Assembly: GCA_030372335.1 (NCBI GenBank) | Contig: JAUDCW010000017.1 | DNA: 49,763 nucleotides | Direction: 5' to 3' (one strand) | Source: JALCOL01 sp022649665 | GTDB lineage: Bacteria > Bacillota > Bacilli > Lactobacillales > Enterococcaceae | Part shown: positions 1-7,684 of the stretch, piece by piece | Layout of the letters: each line of letters begins with the position of its first letter | Position numbering within the stretch: position 1 is the stretch's first letter | Made by a program: the position numbers and the translations under genes | Notes under the pieces: model-generated | Told to the model about the DNA's origin: nothing | The model's input: only the letters and a program-made list of their open reading frames with translations | The model's database searches: none

Positions 1-660
1 TATAATTATGCTTATTGTAATTATTAATTGATTAAAACTACTATATGAAATCTCAATCATTAATTCTTCTTCTACCTTTTTTATCCAATAAGTGAGAAAA
101 GATTCATCATCTTCGCTTAGCATCTCTGCCTTATAATTATAATTCAGTAGATTTTTTATAAAACTAAAGTAAAGAGTTCGTTTTGATTCTTCACTACCTG
201 CAAGATAAAAACCTTTTTGTAATTCAAACAGGAGGCTTATGTTCATACTTTTAAGAATTTTTTTGAGCTTTTTCAAATCGCTGTTTATAGTACTTCTGCT
301 AACAGAAAGTGTTTTTTCTAGATATTCAATGGTTATTCTGTTTTTCTGCCAAAATAATTTCGTGTAGAGAGTAGCCAAACGAAAATTTGGTTCTTCCCAA
401 TTTTCTGCGGATGGTGCCTTGCCGATCATCAGCTTATTCATTATTTCTTGTGCATCTTTTTGGCTATTAGCTAAATAGAAATTTGTAACCGTTTCCTTTT
501 TTAAGCTGTCAAAATTATTAGTCAAAAGAAAGTCATCAATACCTGCTAAATCATTTCTTATTGTTCGCTGAGAAACACCTAGCAAATTTGACATGTCTTC
601 CAAACTAATTGCATTGTTTTCAATAATGAATTTGAGAATCAATATGCTCCTTTCGTTCAA
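1..660 (-). CDS. BglG/MtlR-type (PRD family) transcriptional regulator, N-terminal part only
   Basis: The gene reads from a TTG start at 660 towards base 1 and leaves the window still open, giving 220 residues. The TTG is preceded by AGGAGG with an 8-base spacer, and no better ATG exists upstream. Residues about 5-46 form a first winged helix (GVSQRTIRNDL at 28-38) and residues about 95-136 a second one (SVSRSTINSDLKKL at 119-132). This tandem arrangement is typical of PTS-regulated activators or antiterminators of the BglG/MtlR/Mga class. The PRD and EIIA/EIIB-like domains expected downstream lie outside the window, so the sugar cannot be inferred. Base composition is clearly more AT-rich than the genes after 2.4 kb, which fits an acquired region. 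The family call is fairly secure; the exact subfamily is not. Confidence 0.72.
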   Translation of the reverse strand, partial: MNERSILILKFIIENNAISLEDMSNLLGVSQRTIRNDLAGIDDFLLTNNFDSLKKETVTNFYLANSQKDAQEIMNKLMIGKAPSAENWEEPNFRLATLYTKLFWQKNRITIEYLEKTLSVSRSTINSDLKKLKKILKSMNISLLFELQKGFYLAGSEESKRTLYFSFIKNLLNYNYKAEMLSEDDESFLTYWIKKVEEELMIEISYSSFNQLIITISIII

Positions 661-855
661 TATGCTCTCCTCCTTACAGGTTCATTATCATTCAATACGA
701 TAAAAATAAGAAGTTCAAATTGTTTCCGTTTTTTGGAAACACTTAATATACATATTTTTCAAATAGAAGTTGTTTCAGTATTAGTATGTTTAAAGTCTAA
801 TTTCAAAAAGTAAAAGTATACTATAATTAAGAAAGTATCTAGGTGTATTTTTCTT

Positions 856-1112
856 TTTTTATTTGCTTGATCAAACAGATTCGCGGGACAAAACGCGCCT
901 TGAAAGAATTAGGAGAGTATGTTCATGAACGCATTGGCGACCCAAATCAGCTGATTGGGATCAATTATGCGGATGACCGAACATTGGCTGATGAAATCGT
1001 TGAAATCTTGAAGGGATATGGCTATCAGCATTTTCTTTACCAAGAAATCGGCAGCGTATTAAGTACTCATATCGGCTTGGAGGCAGTCGGCGTATTTTTC
1101 TTTACGAACTGA
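856..1112 (+). pseudogene. DegV-family fatty-acid-binding protein, C-terminal remnant
   Basis: The last ~85 residues match the end of DegV proteins. They carry a helix rich in Lys/Arg and Glu, then IGINYADDR, then the closing segment IGSVLSTHIGLEAVGVFFF, which corresponds to the family's conserved terminal His-x-Gly strand. Intact DegV proteins are about 280 residues, so roughly the first 200 residues, including the fatty-acid-binding N-domain, are missing. There is no ribosome binding site before the open frame, and the bases before ~856 do not encode DegV sequence. I read this as a gene cut by insertion or deletion of the AT-rich DNA to its left. It ends just before a strong terminator. The exact junction is uncertain by about 15 bases. 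Confidence 0.75.
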
Positions 1113-1223
1113 TTGAGGTTACTTCACGAATTTCCTTTTTTTGTTGATGGATAGCGAATTTATCATCAATATCATCAACTGAATAATTTGCTTAGGTAGA
1201 AACAGAGAGATAAACAAAATTTC

Positions 1224-1270
1224 AAAGCAAGCGGGAATAGCGCCTCAGTGCGTTATTCCCGCTTGCTTTA
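1224..1270. terminator. strong symmetric intrinsic terminator
   Basis: AAAGCAAGCGGGAATA pairs with a near-perfect complement TTATTCCCGCTTGCTTT around a 12-13 base centre. It follows the DegV remnant and could act on both strands. Confidence 0.8.
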
Positions 1271-1462
1271 TCATATATCCCAATTATTATAATTAACAAG
1301 GATGCGCTTTCTTGTACGAGAAAGTACGGTATAATTGAGATAATGGGTGAGAACTATTTACTTTTCCATTAGCTCTGCTGAAGAGGCATTGCGAATCTTT
1401 CTATTGTGATCTTTTTAAAACATCAGCAGAGTTAAAATAGATGTTCTTTGGAGGGGGAACAT
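1271..1462 (+). promoter_or_regulatory. leader of the lipoprotein gene: -10-like TATAAT with an adjacent inverted repeat
   Basis: A TATAAT stands at 1330-1335. Just upstream, CTTTCT and AGAAAG (1307-1324) form an interrupted palindrome around GTAC that would overlap the -35 area. No good -35 hexamer is visible at 16-18 bases, so the promoter may need an activator or may be weak. Nothing else is recognised in the stretch. Confidence 0.35.
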
Positions 1463-2155
1463 ATGAAAAAGAAGAAATTATATTGGTTGGGGATGGCGAT
1501 TTTGTTATTAGCGGGATGTCACGCACAGACAAGTAAGGAGAATGATACAAAGGAAAGCAATGTTTCTACCGAATCGAAAAAAGCAGCAGTGCAAAAAGGC
1601 AGAAGTACTTCATACAGCCAATCGATCAAAAAAGACTCTTCAAATGCTGCAACTCAACCAAATTCAAGAAGTAGCGAAACTTCCGCATCACAAACAGCTA
1701 GTAATCAGTCGCAAAGTCAGCAACCAGAAATACAAACAGGCTCGGAAATAAATGAAGCAACGATCGGAAATAATCCTATTTTCTATTTTCAAGGAATGAA
1801 TGTTCCGATATCCGTTTCGCTAGATGATTTTACTACGGCAGAAAAGAAAGTTACTTTTATTACTAAAGTCTCCTCAAATGGTGAACAGGATATCACTCAA
1901 TATGCTGCAAACTTTAAACAAATTTCACCGAAAAGTATTCGTGTGTTCTCTGCAGATCGTTCGGGGATCCGTACGGTCAATGTTGATGTTGAGATCGATC
2001 TGACTGCCGTAATAATGAATAAGCAGGCTAGCAACCTATCTGGACCGTTATATTTATTTATCAATCGAAATGGTACCTTATCACTAGCGACCCCCAATTA
2101 TGCAGGAAATGTTCCCGATGATCAAAGGGATGTCATGATTGAATTGGTACAGTAA
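1463..2155 (+). CDS. serine/threonine-rich lipoprotein of unknown function
   Basis: The protein is 230 residues. The ATG at 1463 is chosen over an in-frame upstream codon at 1448 because GGAGGGGG sits 6-12 bases before it. It starts with a short Lys-rich signal, a hydrophobic stretch and the lipobox LLAGC, so Cys-19 would be lipidated and the protein anchored outside the membrane. Residues about 22-95 are a low-complexity Ser/Thr/Gln/Asn/Lys linker. The rest, about 96-230, looks like a folded beta-rich domain (strands such as NPIFYFQGMNVPISV and GPLYLFINRNG). I do not recognise this domain. No neighbour obviously shares an operon with it: a terminator follows about 200 bases downstream. Secreted lipoprotein is secure; function is unknown. 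Confidence 0.75.
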   Translation: MKKKKLYWLGMAILLLAGCHAQTSKENDTKESNVSTESKKAAVQKGRSTSYSQSIKKDSSNAATQPNSRSSETSASQTASNQSQSQQPEIQTGSEINEATIGNNPIFYFQGMNVPISVSLDDFTTAEKKVTFITKVSSNGEQDITQYAANFKQISPKSIRVFSADRSGIRTVNVDVEIDLTAVIMNKQASNLSGPLYLFINRNGTLSLATPNYAGNVPDDQRDVMIELVQ

Positions 2156-2354
2156 CTAAAGTCAGCATATATTGACAATTTTGATGGTTTCATTTATAGT
2201 AGTTGATGAAATAAATAAACTTCTGAAATCGAAAGAGGTATTTTGATGAGTGTCCCAAGTATCTAATTGCAAGTTGAATAGCTGATAGACTGAACTAGGT
2301 CTATTTGGCATACTTTCAAGTGATACCTGTCGATGAAAAGGAAGAAGATATTCC

Positions 2355-2386
2355 AAGACGATAGCATGTATGACTATCGTCTTTTT
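2355..2386 (+). terminator. intrinsic terminator downstream of the lipoprotein gene
   Basis: AAGACGATAG and CTATCGTCTT form a 10-bp stem with a 9-base loop followed by a T run. The preceding 2156-2354 shows no gene or motif that I recognise. Confidence 0.75.
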
Positions 2387-2447
2387 ATATTCTCTAGAGG
2401 GTTATTTATTTTGGATAGGTGTCTCTTGTTCAGAAAGGAATAAAGAG

Positions 2448-4358
2448 ATGATCGATCAAGAAACGATCCAAAAATTGCAGTTTGACAAAATGATCCACGA
2501 AGTAGCAAAGTACGCGATCGGCGACTATACAAAGGAGCGGATCCGCGCATTGGAAATATCGACCCGTCTTGCGATTGTAAAAACAAAACAAAAAGAGACT
2601 CTAGAGGCTCGTTTGATCATTGACAGTGGACAATATGTTCCCTTTATGGGACTTACTCAAATCAAGCGGCTGATGGATGAAGTGCAAAAAGGGCTGCTCC
2701 TGATGCCGCGAGAATTGATCGAGGCTGCTGACTTTTTGCGCAGTAACCGATTGATCCGAAATTTTTTTGAAAAAAATCAATATCAAGCACCGCTTCTTTA
2801 TGACTATAGCAGAAGCTTGTCGGAATTTTCAGTGGTCGAAGAAACAATCTATCAAAAGATCCAAAATGGTCGAATCGCTGAAGATGCTTCCAAGGAGTTG
2901 CGACGGATTCGCAAAAAGCAGCGAGAATGCGAAAAAGAGATCGAAGAGAAACTTTTGAAGTTTTTGCATCATCCGAATAATCGCTCATTAGTCCAGGAGA
3001 CATTGATCGTGAAGAAGGAGGAACACTTCACGATCCCGATCAAAGCCTCTTACAAAAATAAAGTATCGGGCAGCATCGTTGCACAGTCAAACAATGGCCA
3101 GACCGTATTTATCGAACCCGCAGCGGTCGAAAAGCTGAATGAGCGGTTGATGATGCTTCGCACAGAAGAAACCGCGGAAGAGTATCAGATCTTATCCGAG
3201 TTGAATGGCTTGCTGAGCGAACGAGCATTGGCAATCACTAACGGCATCGAAGCGATAACGGCACTTGATATCATTTTTGCCCGTGCAAAATTCGGTCGGG
3301 AGCTGGGCGGGATCACTCCGCAAATAAATAAAGAAGAACGAATCGTGATCGTGCAGGGGAAGCATCCTCTTTTGCCATTAGATGCAGTACCACTCGATTT
3401 TACGCTTGGAAAATCATATCGCGGCTTGGTGATCACGGGAGCAAATGCCGGTGGGAAGACGGTCGTTTTGAAAACGATCGGGCTGTTGACGCTGATGACG
3501 ATGTTCGGCTTGCAGATCCCGGCGAAATCCGGAACGGACATCGCCGTTTTAGACCATTTGTTTGTAGATATCGGTGATCAGCAAAATATTGAAAACGCCT
3601 TGAGCACATTCTCTGGACATATGAAAAATATTGCGGCGATCTTGCAGAGGATCGAACGCCACACTCTGGTGCTGCTCGATGAGATTGGAAGCGGGACGGA
3701 ACCTAATGAAGGCGCTGGTCTCGCGATAGCGATCATGGAAACAATGTACCAAAGCGGGGCGATACTCGTTGCGACAACGCATTATGGTGAGATCAAACGT
3801 TTTGCCGCAGAGCATGCAGATTTTATTCCAGCAGCAATGGCTTTCGATCAAGAGACGCTGACGCCGAAATATCGGCTGCAAGTCGGTCAGATCGGCGACA
3901 GTCAAGCGCTTTGGATTGCAAGAAAAATGAAGATGGTACCGGAATTGCTCCAGCAAGCCGCGGCGTTTATCAATGAAAAACAATACCCTACTCAAAAGAA
4001 GATGTTTAAGTTGGCTAAAAAAGAAGACGCGATTTTTGACAAAAAAGTGAATGAACATGCACGGTATCATAAAGGTGATCGGATCTTTTTGAATGAAAGC
4101 AAAGAAAGCGCGATCGTCTTTGAAGATCAAGGCAAGCCGGATATTCAAGTTTTTGTCAATGATGAAATACTGGAGGTTCCACGCAGAAGAGTTCGTTTTG
4201 AAGCCTCTGTACACGAATTGTATCCGCTGAACTATGATCTGGAGAGTTTGTTTACCGATTTTCAAACACGCAAGCAAGCTCGTGACCTCGCACGCGGCTC
4301 CAAAAAAGCTCATAAACGATTAGCCAAAGAAGCTGAAGCACGCAAGCAGCAACTGTAG
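2448..4358 (+). CDS. MutS2-like ATPase lacking the Smr nuclease domain
   Basis: The ATG at 2448 has an AGAAAGGA ribosome binding site at normal spacing; the longer frame from 2370 begins inside the preceding terminator and is rejected. The 636-residue protein has a coiled core typical of MutS/MutS2 (about residues 1-300) and an ABC-type ATPase. The ATPase carries Walker A GANAGGKT at 331-338, Walker B LVLLDEIGSGTEP with Asp-411/Glu-412, and a TTHYGEIK switch near 444. MutS2 proteins are normally about 780 residues and end in a KOW-like and a Smr endonuclease domain. Here the chain ends in a short basic tail (KKAHKRLAKEAEARKQQ) with no Smr motif. It also lacks the mismatch-reading N-domain of MutS. 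A role in branched DNA or stalled ribosome handling is possible by family analogy only. It appears to be a single-gene unit with its own terminator. Confidence 0.8.
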   Translation: MIDQETIQKLQFDKMIHEVAKYAIGDYTKERIRALEISTRLAIVKTKQKETLEARLIIDSGQYVPFMGLTQIKRLMDEVQKGLLLMPRELIEAADFLRSNRLIRNFFEKNQYQAPLLYDYSRSLSEFSVVEETIYQKIQNGRIAEDASKELRRIRKKQRECEKEIEEKLLKFLHHPNNRSLVQETLIVKKEEHFTIPIKASYKNKVSGSIVAQSNNGQTVFIEPAAVEKLNERLMMLRTEETAEEYQILSELNGLLSERALAITNGIEAITALDIIFARAKFGRELGGITPQINKEERIVIVQGKHPLLPLDAVPLDFTLGKSYRGLVITGANAGGKTVVLKTIGLLTLMTMFGLQIPAKSGTDIAVLDHLFVDIGDQQNIENALSTFSGHMKNIAAILQRIERHTLVLLDEIGSGTEPNEGAGLAIAIMETMYQSGAILVATTHYGEIKRFAAEHADFIPAAMAFDQETLTPKYRLQVGQIGDSQALWIARKMKMVPELLQQAAAFINEKQYPTQKKMFKLAKKEDAIFDKKVNEHARYHKGDRIFLNESKESAIVFEDQGKPDIQVFVNDEILEVPRRRVRFEASVHELYPLNYDLESLFTDFQTRKQARDLARGSKKAHKRLAKEAEARKQQL

Positions 4359-4378
4359 AAAAGAAATCATAAAAGTAT

Positions 4379-4416
4379 CCGCAAGATAGGGGATGAAAAT
4401 ATCTTGCGGGTTTTTC
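4379..4416 (+). terminator. intrinsic terminator of the MutS2-like gene
   Basis: CCGCAAGATA and TATCTTGCGG form a perfect 10-bp stem with an 11-base loop followed by GTTTTTCT. Confidence 0.85.
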
Positions 4417-4487
4417 TGTATTTTAAGGTAAAATAGGGTGGTAGCAGGAAAGCGGCTGACCGCAGCTATTTACAATGGAAAAGAATT

Positions 4488-4517
4488 TTGACAAGCGTTT
4501 TACAGCGATGATAAAAG
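4488..4517 (+). promoter_or_regulatory. candidate promoter of the Xre regulator gene
   Basis: A perfect TTGACA at 4488-4493 is followed 16-18 bases later by GATAAA/TAAAAG. The -10 match is only moderate. Confidence 0.45.
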
Positions 4518-4574
4518 ACTTTGGTGGCATAAACAGTCCCTTTTCGCTAATTTATGGATAAAGGAGCAATGAAA

Positions 4575-5153
4575 ATGAACTTACCGAAACAGATCAAAAA
4601 ATATCGAGATCAATTGGGGCTCTCGCAAGAAGAACTAGCGGAAAAAATCTACGTTTCCCGCCAAACGATCTCAAATTGGGAGAACGAGCGCAGTTATCCC
4701 GATGTCAATAATCTGCTTCTCTTGAGTGTTCTTTTCAATGCTTCTTTAGATGAGTTAGTCAAAGGAGACTTGGAAAAGATGAAAAAAGAAATCAAACCGA
4801 ATGAAATGCACCGCTGGACAGGGATAATGATTGTTACAGGCGTGCTAGCAGCTCTTTCATTAGGACCGGCGTGGTTGCTTCGGGGCAAGATCTGGCTAGT
4901 TCTTTCGGGGACGTTGATGGTACTGATGGTAATCGCAAGCTTGAAAGTAGAGCAGCATAAAAAAGTGAATGATCTGAAAACTTATAAAGAAATCATCGCC
5001 TTTTATGAGGAACGCAAAATGACACCAGAGGAGCGGATACGCAGTCGGAAGAACTACTGGAAGAGCAAGACGATCATTGTCATCTTATTTACTGCTGTTT
5101 TCCTAGCGATCGGATTAGTGAGTCTCGGGATCATGAAATTGTTCGGAGCGTGA
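4575..5153 (+). CDS. Xre-family regulator with C-terminal membrane segments
   Basis: The ATG at 4575 is preferred over those at 4554 and 4569 because AAAGGAG lies 8 bases upstream of it. The 192-residue protein begins with a Cro/C1-type helix-turn-helix (residues about 3-60, with LSQEELAEKIYVSRQTISNW). Three hydrophobic segments follow, at about 83-101, 106-123 and 166-187, so the DNA-binding domain would be tethered to the inner face of the membrane. Membrane-anchored Xre proteins of this layout are common in Firmicutes, often beside membrane or stress proteins, but their signals are mostly unknown. The next gene begins 15 bases after the stop, with its ribosome binding site starting at the stop, so the two are probably co-transcribed. 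Confidence 0.8.
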   Translation: MNLPKQIKKYRDQLGLSQEELAEKIYVSRQTISNWENERSYPDVNNLLLLSVLFNASLDELVKGDLEKMKKEIKPNEMHRWTGIMIVTGVLAALSLGPAWLLRGKIWLVLSGTLMVLMVIASLKVEQHKKVNDLKTYKEIIAFYEERKMTPEERIRSRKNYWKSKTIIVILFTAVFLAIGLVSLGIMKLFGA

Positions 5154-5167
5154 AGGGAGACTGCGAA

Positions 5168-5965
5168 ATGAATGAAAAAGAATGGATCAGTTTGTGGATA
5201 GAAGAATGCGCTAAAGAAGGAATCGTACCTTGGAAATGGGATTTTAAGCGAAGTTACAGTCATAAGACATTTTCACCGATCACTTTTCTTTTAAAGTACA
5301 AAAATCATGAACTGACTGAGATCGGGAAATTCAACACCACCGGAAAAACAGGAAAAGATGGAGATTGCGACAAAGAGCCTTTTCCGATTTATCGACTCTT
5401 GAATTGGCAGAAAAATCCTGCTGATATTATTCGCGGAGAAACGATGAATTCATTTATCACGACTTTTAATCAAGCGATTCTATGCTCAAATAATAAAAAA
5501 GAAGTATATGCAGCGATCACGATTGATAGCACCAAATACTTATCAGAACAACAAGAACTTCTATATCGCGACAATCATTTTCAAAAATTTGAGCTGATCG
5601 AGAAGAATATTGATGATTTTACACAATTCGCCAACCAAACACATACGATCGGCAACTTTACGGTACTGCCGCATTGGATGAATACCGGCCGTTACCGATT
5701 TTCCAGAGATTATTGGGATCTGACACTGCAATCATTGCGTGAATTTTTACAGCCGCTCGGAGCATGGGAGAAATTTGTCGACAAATACTTTCTGCACCCC
5801 TTCTTAAATGATGATCTGACCATGCGAGAACTCTGGGAGGGGCATTTTTCTGGCGTGATTTGTCCGCGAAAAGCAGAGGAGTTCCAGCAGTTTTTACATC
5901 ATGCAAATGCAATGATCGAAACGCGTGGAGAAACGCTCATGAAAGAAGTGATCAAAAGACTTTAA
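5168..5965 (+). CDS. hypothetical protein co-transcribed with the Xre regulator
   Basis: The 265-residue protein starts at the ATG at 5168, 7 bases after AAGGGAGA; the in-frame GTG at 5150 overlaps the previous stop and has no site. It is soluble, rich in Trp, Phe and Tyr, with no signal peptide or membrane segment. A segment near the middle, THTIGNFTVLPHWMNTGRYR, is the most motif-like part and resembles the IGN(F/L)T(V/L)LP turn seen in some DUF1524-type nuclease-like families. However, I see no His-Asn-His or other clear catalytic set, so I do not assign a nuclease function. Its tight spacing behind the membrane Xre gene suggests a functional pair. No terminator separates it from the small membrane gene that follows. 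Confidence 0.55.
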   Translation: MNEKEWISLWIEECAKEGIVPWKWDFKRSYSHKTFSPITFLLKYKNHELTEIGKFNTTGKTGKDGDCDKEPFPIYRLLNWQKNPADIIRGETMNSFITTFNQAILCSNNKKEVYAAITIDSTKYLSEQQELLYRDNHFQKFELIEKNIDDFTQFANQTHTIGNFTVLPHWMNTGRYRFSRDYWDLTLQSLREFLQPLGAWEKFVDKYFLHPFLNDDLTMRELWEGHFSGVICPRKAEEFQQFLHHANAMIETRGETLMKEVIKRL

Positions 5966-6021
5966 TAGGCAGGGAACATTTTATTTGATAACAATAAATT
6001 TTAAAATAAAGGAGCATCCTC

Positions 6022-6234
6022 ATGAAAAAATATCGTACAGCATTTCTGTTTCTTTTCCTAGGAATCCTATTATTTATAGTTTCGGCAGTTGTCGGTTCAT
6101 CGATTACTGCTAACGGAACTTTAGAAGAACCGGCTTTCTTCTGTATTCCGTTAGGTTACCTTTCGCTAGCATTGGCAGGGGTATCAGCAGTTTACACATT
6201 TTTTCGTAAGAAAAACAAAGAGGAAAACAATTGA
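6022..6234 (+). CDS. DUF3955-type small membrane protein
   Basis: The 70-residue protein has two hydrophobic helices (about residues 6-28 and 42-61) separated by the loop ITANGTLEEPAFFCIPLGYL. This loop matches the conserved x-G-T-L-x-E-P-F-F-x-I-P-x-G-Y signature of DUF3955 proteins. A Lys-rich tail should face the cytoplasm. The start is supported by AAAGGAG at 6009-6015. The function of the family is not known. It may share the transcript of the two genes before it. Confidence 0.7.
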   Translation: MKKYRTAFLFLFLGILLFIVSAVVGSSITANGTLEEPAFFCIPLGYLSLALAGVSAVYTFFRKKNKEENN

Positions 6235-6437
6235 CGATTTTTGTTTACGAAATCGTCTATTAATATCAACGATCGAGAGATGTCCTGATTGACAAGCAGA
6301 AGATGCTGTAGTTGTGGGCTAGTTTTATTGAAAAAATATCAGGATTGGACCTGCGAACAGTAAAATCAGCGGATCGAAGAATTTAAGCGAAACATCAGCG
6401 GAATTAGCGAAACTACGGATTTTTAAAATAAAAACAC

Positions 6438-6474
6438 AAACACCCCTAAAGGACCGACTCCTTTGGGGGTGTTT
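6438..6474. terminator. bidirectional terminator between convergent genes
   Basis: AAACACCCCTAAAGGA pairs with TCCTTTGGGGGTGTTT around a 5-base loop. Read on the minus strand it is followed by TGTTTTTA and ends the GNAT gene; on the plus strand it closes the DUF3955 unit. Confidence 0.8.
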
Positions 6475-6494
6475 GCATGTTTAGAATCCAAAGA

Positions 6495-7016
6495 CTATTC
6501 GAACGCTTTCGAGTATTTGATCATCCCGCTTATGCCATCTAAGGCCCCGGTATAAAGCGGTTTGATCATAAAGGCTTCATCAGGGACACTGAACGGAGCA
6601 TTCACGTGGAATTTGCTGGCGGGAAGATAACCGAATTTTGGATAATAATTGGGATGACCTAGAATACTGATAAACCGATAATTATGTTTCTTTGCGCGTG
6701 TCTCAAGCTCATTGATCATACTTTTCCCCGCACCTGTACGTTGATATTTCGGCAAGACCGCCAGCGGAGCCAAAACCAAGCCGCTAAACGTGTTATTTTC
6801 GTTGAGGATATTTACCTTGCTGAGTAGACCATATCCGATGATCTGATCATCCTCAGAAGCAATAACCTCGAGATCGCTAATATAGCTGTCGCTTTCACGA
6901 ATTTTATCAACTAATTCCGCTTCACCGCCATAACCATGGGCAGTATCCGTAAAGGCTTCACGGATAAGCTTGTCGATTTCGTGATAGTCATTTTTGGTAA
7001 CTGTTCTGATTTGCAT
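6495..7016 (-). CDS. GNAT-family N-acetyltransferase
   Basis: The 173-residue protein starts at the ATG at 7016, with GGAG about 8 bases upstream; an in-frame TTG at 7034 is less likely. It begins with the GNAT pattern MQIRTVTKNDYHEIDKLIREAF. The acetyl-CoA binding motif A is seen as LAPLAVLPKYQRTGAGKSMI (Q/R-x-x-G-x-G/A core), followed by an ILGHPNYYPKFGYLPA segment. That H-P-x-Y-Y-x-x-F-G-Y segment is characteristic of the YhbS-like group of predicted acetyltransferases. The substrate is unknown. It is a single gene, convergent with the DUF3955 gene. Confidence 0.82.
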   Translation of the reverse strand: MQIRTVTKNDYHEIDKLIREAFTDTAHGYGGEAELVDKIRESDSYISDLEVIASEDDQIIGYGLLSKVNILNENNTFSGLVLAPLAVLPKYQRTGAGKSMINELETRAKKHNYRFISILGHPNYYPKFGYLPASKFHVNAPFSVPDEAFMIKPLYTGALDGISGMIKYSKAFE

Positions 7017-7298
7017 AAAAAGATCTCCAATCAACTAAGAAATAGAAAAGCAGGTAGAATAATGTTTCAGTGGCTCGTTTACAAAGAGAAACCTTATTTT
7101 ATTTTAACAAAAAAAGAAAATAAATGAAGTAGAAGATCGATATTTGCCGTTGATTAATATATTAGTTTTACTTATTTCGTGTATATTTTTTTTATAAAAC
7201 AAGAGTATCCTATCAAATAAATTATAATTTTCGTTATTTTACCTGAGATAATGCTTTTTAGTCAGCAAAATGTGTTTAGAAATGAACGGAAAATCATA
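7017..7298. other. intergenic region upstream of the uronate promoter, with a distal operator copy
   Basis: This AT-rich stretch separates two divergently transcribed genes. The one element that stands out is ATTAATATATTAGT at 7153-7166, which differs in one base from the palindrome at 7312-7325. No gene with a ribosome binding site was seen. Confidence 0.45.
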
Positions 7299-7327
7299 TT
7301 GACATCGATAAACTAATATATTAGTAT
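7299..7327 (+). promoter_or_regulatory. promoter of the uronate operon, overlapped by palindromic operator
   Basis: TTGACA (7299-7304), a 17-base spacer and TAGTAT (7322-7327) form a good sigma-A promoter. A perfect 14-bp palindrome, ACTAATATATTAGT, at 7312-7325 covers the spacer and most of the -10, so a bound repressor would block polymerase. The 159-bp distance to the near copy upstream would allow DNA looping. Confidence 0.65.
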
Positions 7328-7342
7328 GTGTGCATAAGAAAC

Positions 7343-7356
7343 TGACAGCGCTTACT
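7343..7356 (+). promoter_or_regulatory. cre-like catabolite control site
   Basis: TGACAGCGCTTACT matches the CcpA consensus TGWNANCGNTNWCA in all but the last base. It lies just downstream of the predicted transcription start. A weaker cre-like sequence, TGTAAGCGCAATCT, is at 7539-7552. Confidence 0.55.
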
Positions 7357-7684
7357 AAATCTTGATTAGCCTTAGCACGATATTTATAAAGCATTTGGCA
7401 ATTTTTTCTAGAAGGGACTGGTGATAAGAGATGATCAGATGAATTATGCGGCAGATTACCTTCTAGCGCTGGCAGAGACGTCAAAGCGGTGTTGAAGCTT
7501 ATCCTGATTGTCTTTAAAGGAAATTTTCTTCACTTTTTTGTAAGCGCAATCTTACCATCATAAAATGAAAATAGGTTATCGACACAATTTTTGAGGGTTT
7601 AACCAAGCGAGAACGGCATTATTTGGTTTACGTTTTAGTGGTTGTTTGTATTATCAATACTTTGATAATGAAAGGACAGGTCAC
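7357..7684 (+). other. long untranslated leader of the uronate operon
   Basis: About 350 bases separate the predicted start of transcription from the symporter. The leader contains an 8-bp inverted repeat, CTAGAAGG (7408-7415) with CCTTCTAG (7459-7466). It also contains an 18-codon open frame at 7439-7495 that lacks a clear ribosome binding site. A small hairpin, ATTATCA/TGATAAT (7650-7669), stands directly before the symporter's ribosome binding site. I recognise no known riboswitch. Confidence 0.35.

Noticed and set aside
2370..2447. N-terminal extension of the MutS2-like protein
   Set aside because: The extra codons start within a terminator hairpin and lack a ribosome binding site; ATG 2448 has one.
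3549..4313. 254-residue open frame on the minus strand opposite the MutS2-like gene
   Set aside because: No ribosome binding site and unnatural composition; the plus-strand gene has clear ATPase motifs.
7539..7552. Second cre site in the symporter leader
   Set aside because: TGTAAGCGCAATCT misses two conserved consensus positions and lies about 200 bases after the promoter; only mentioned as weak.
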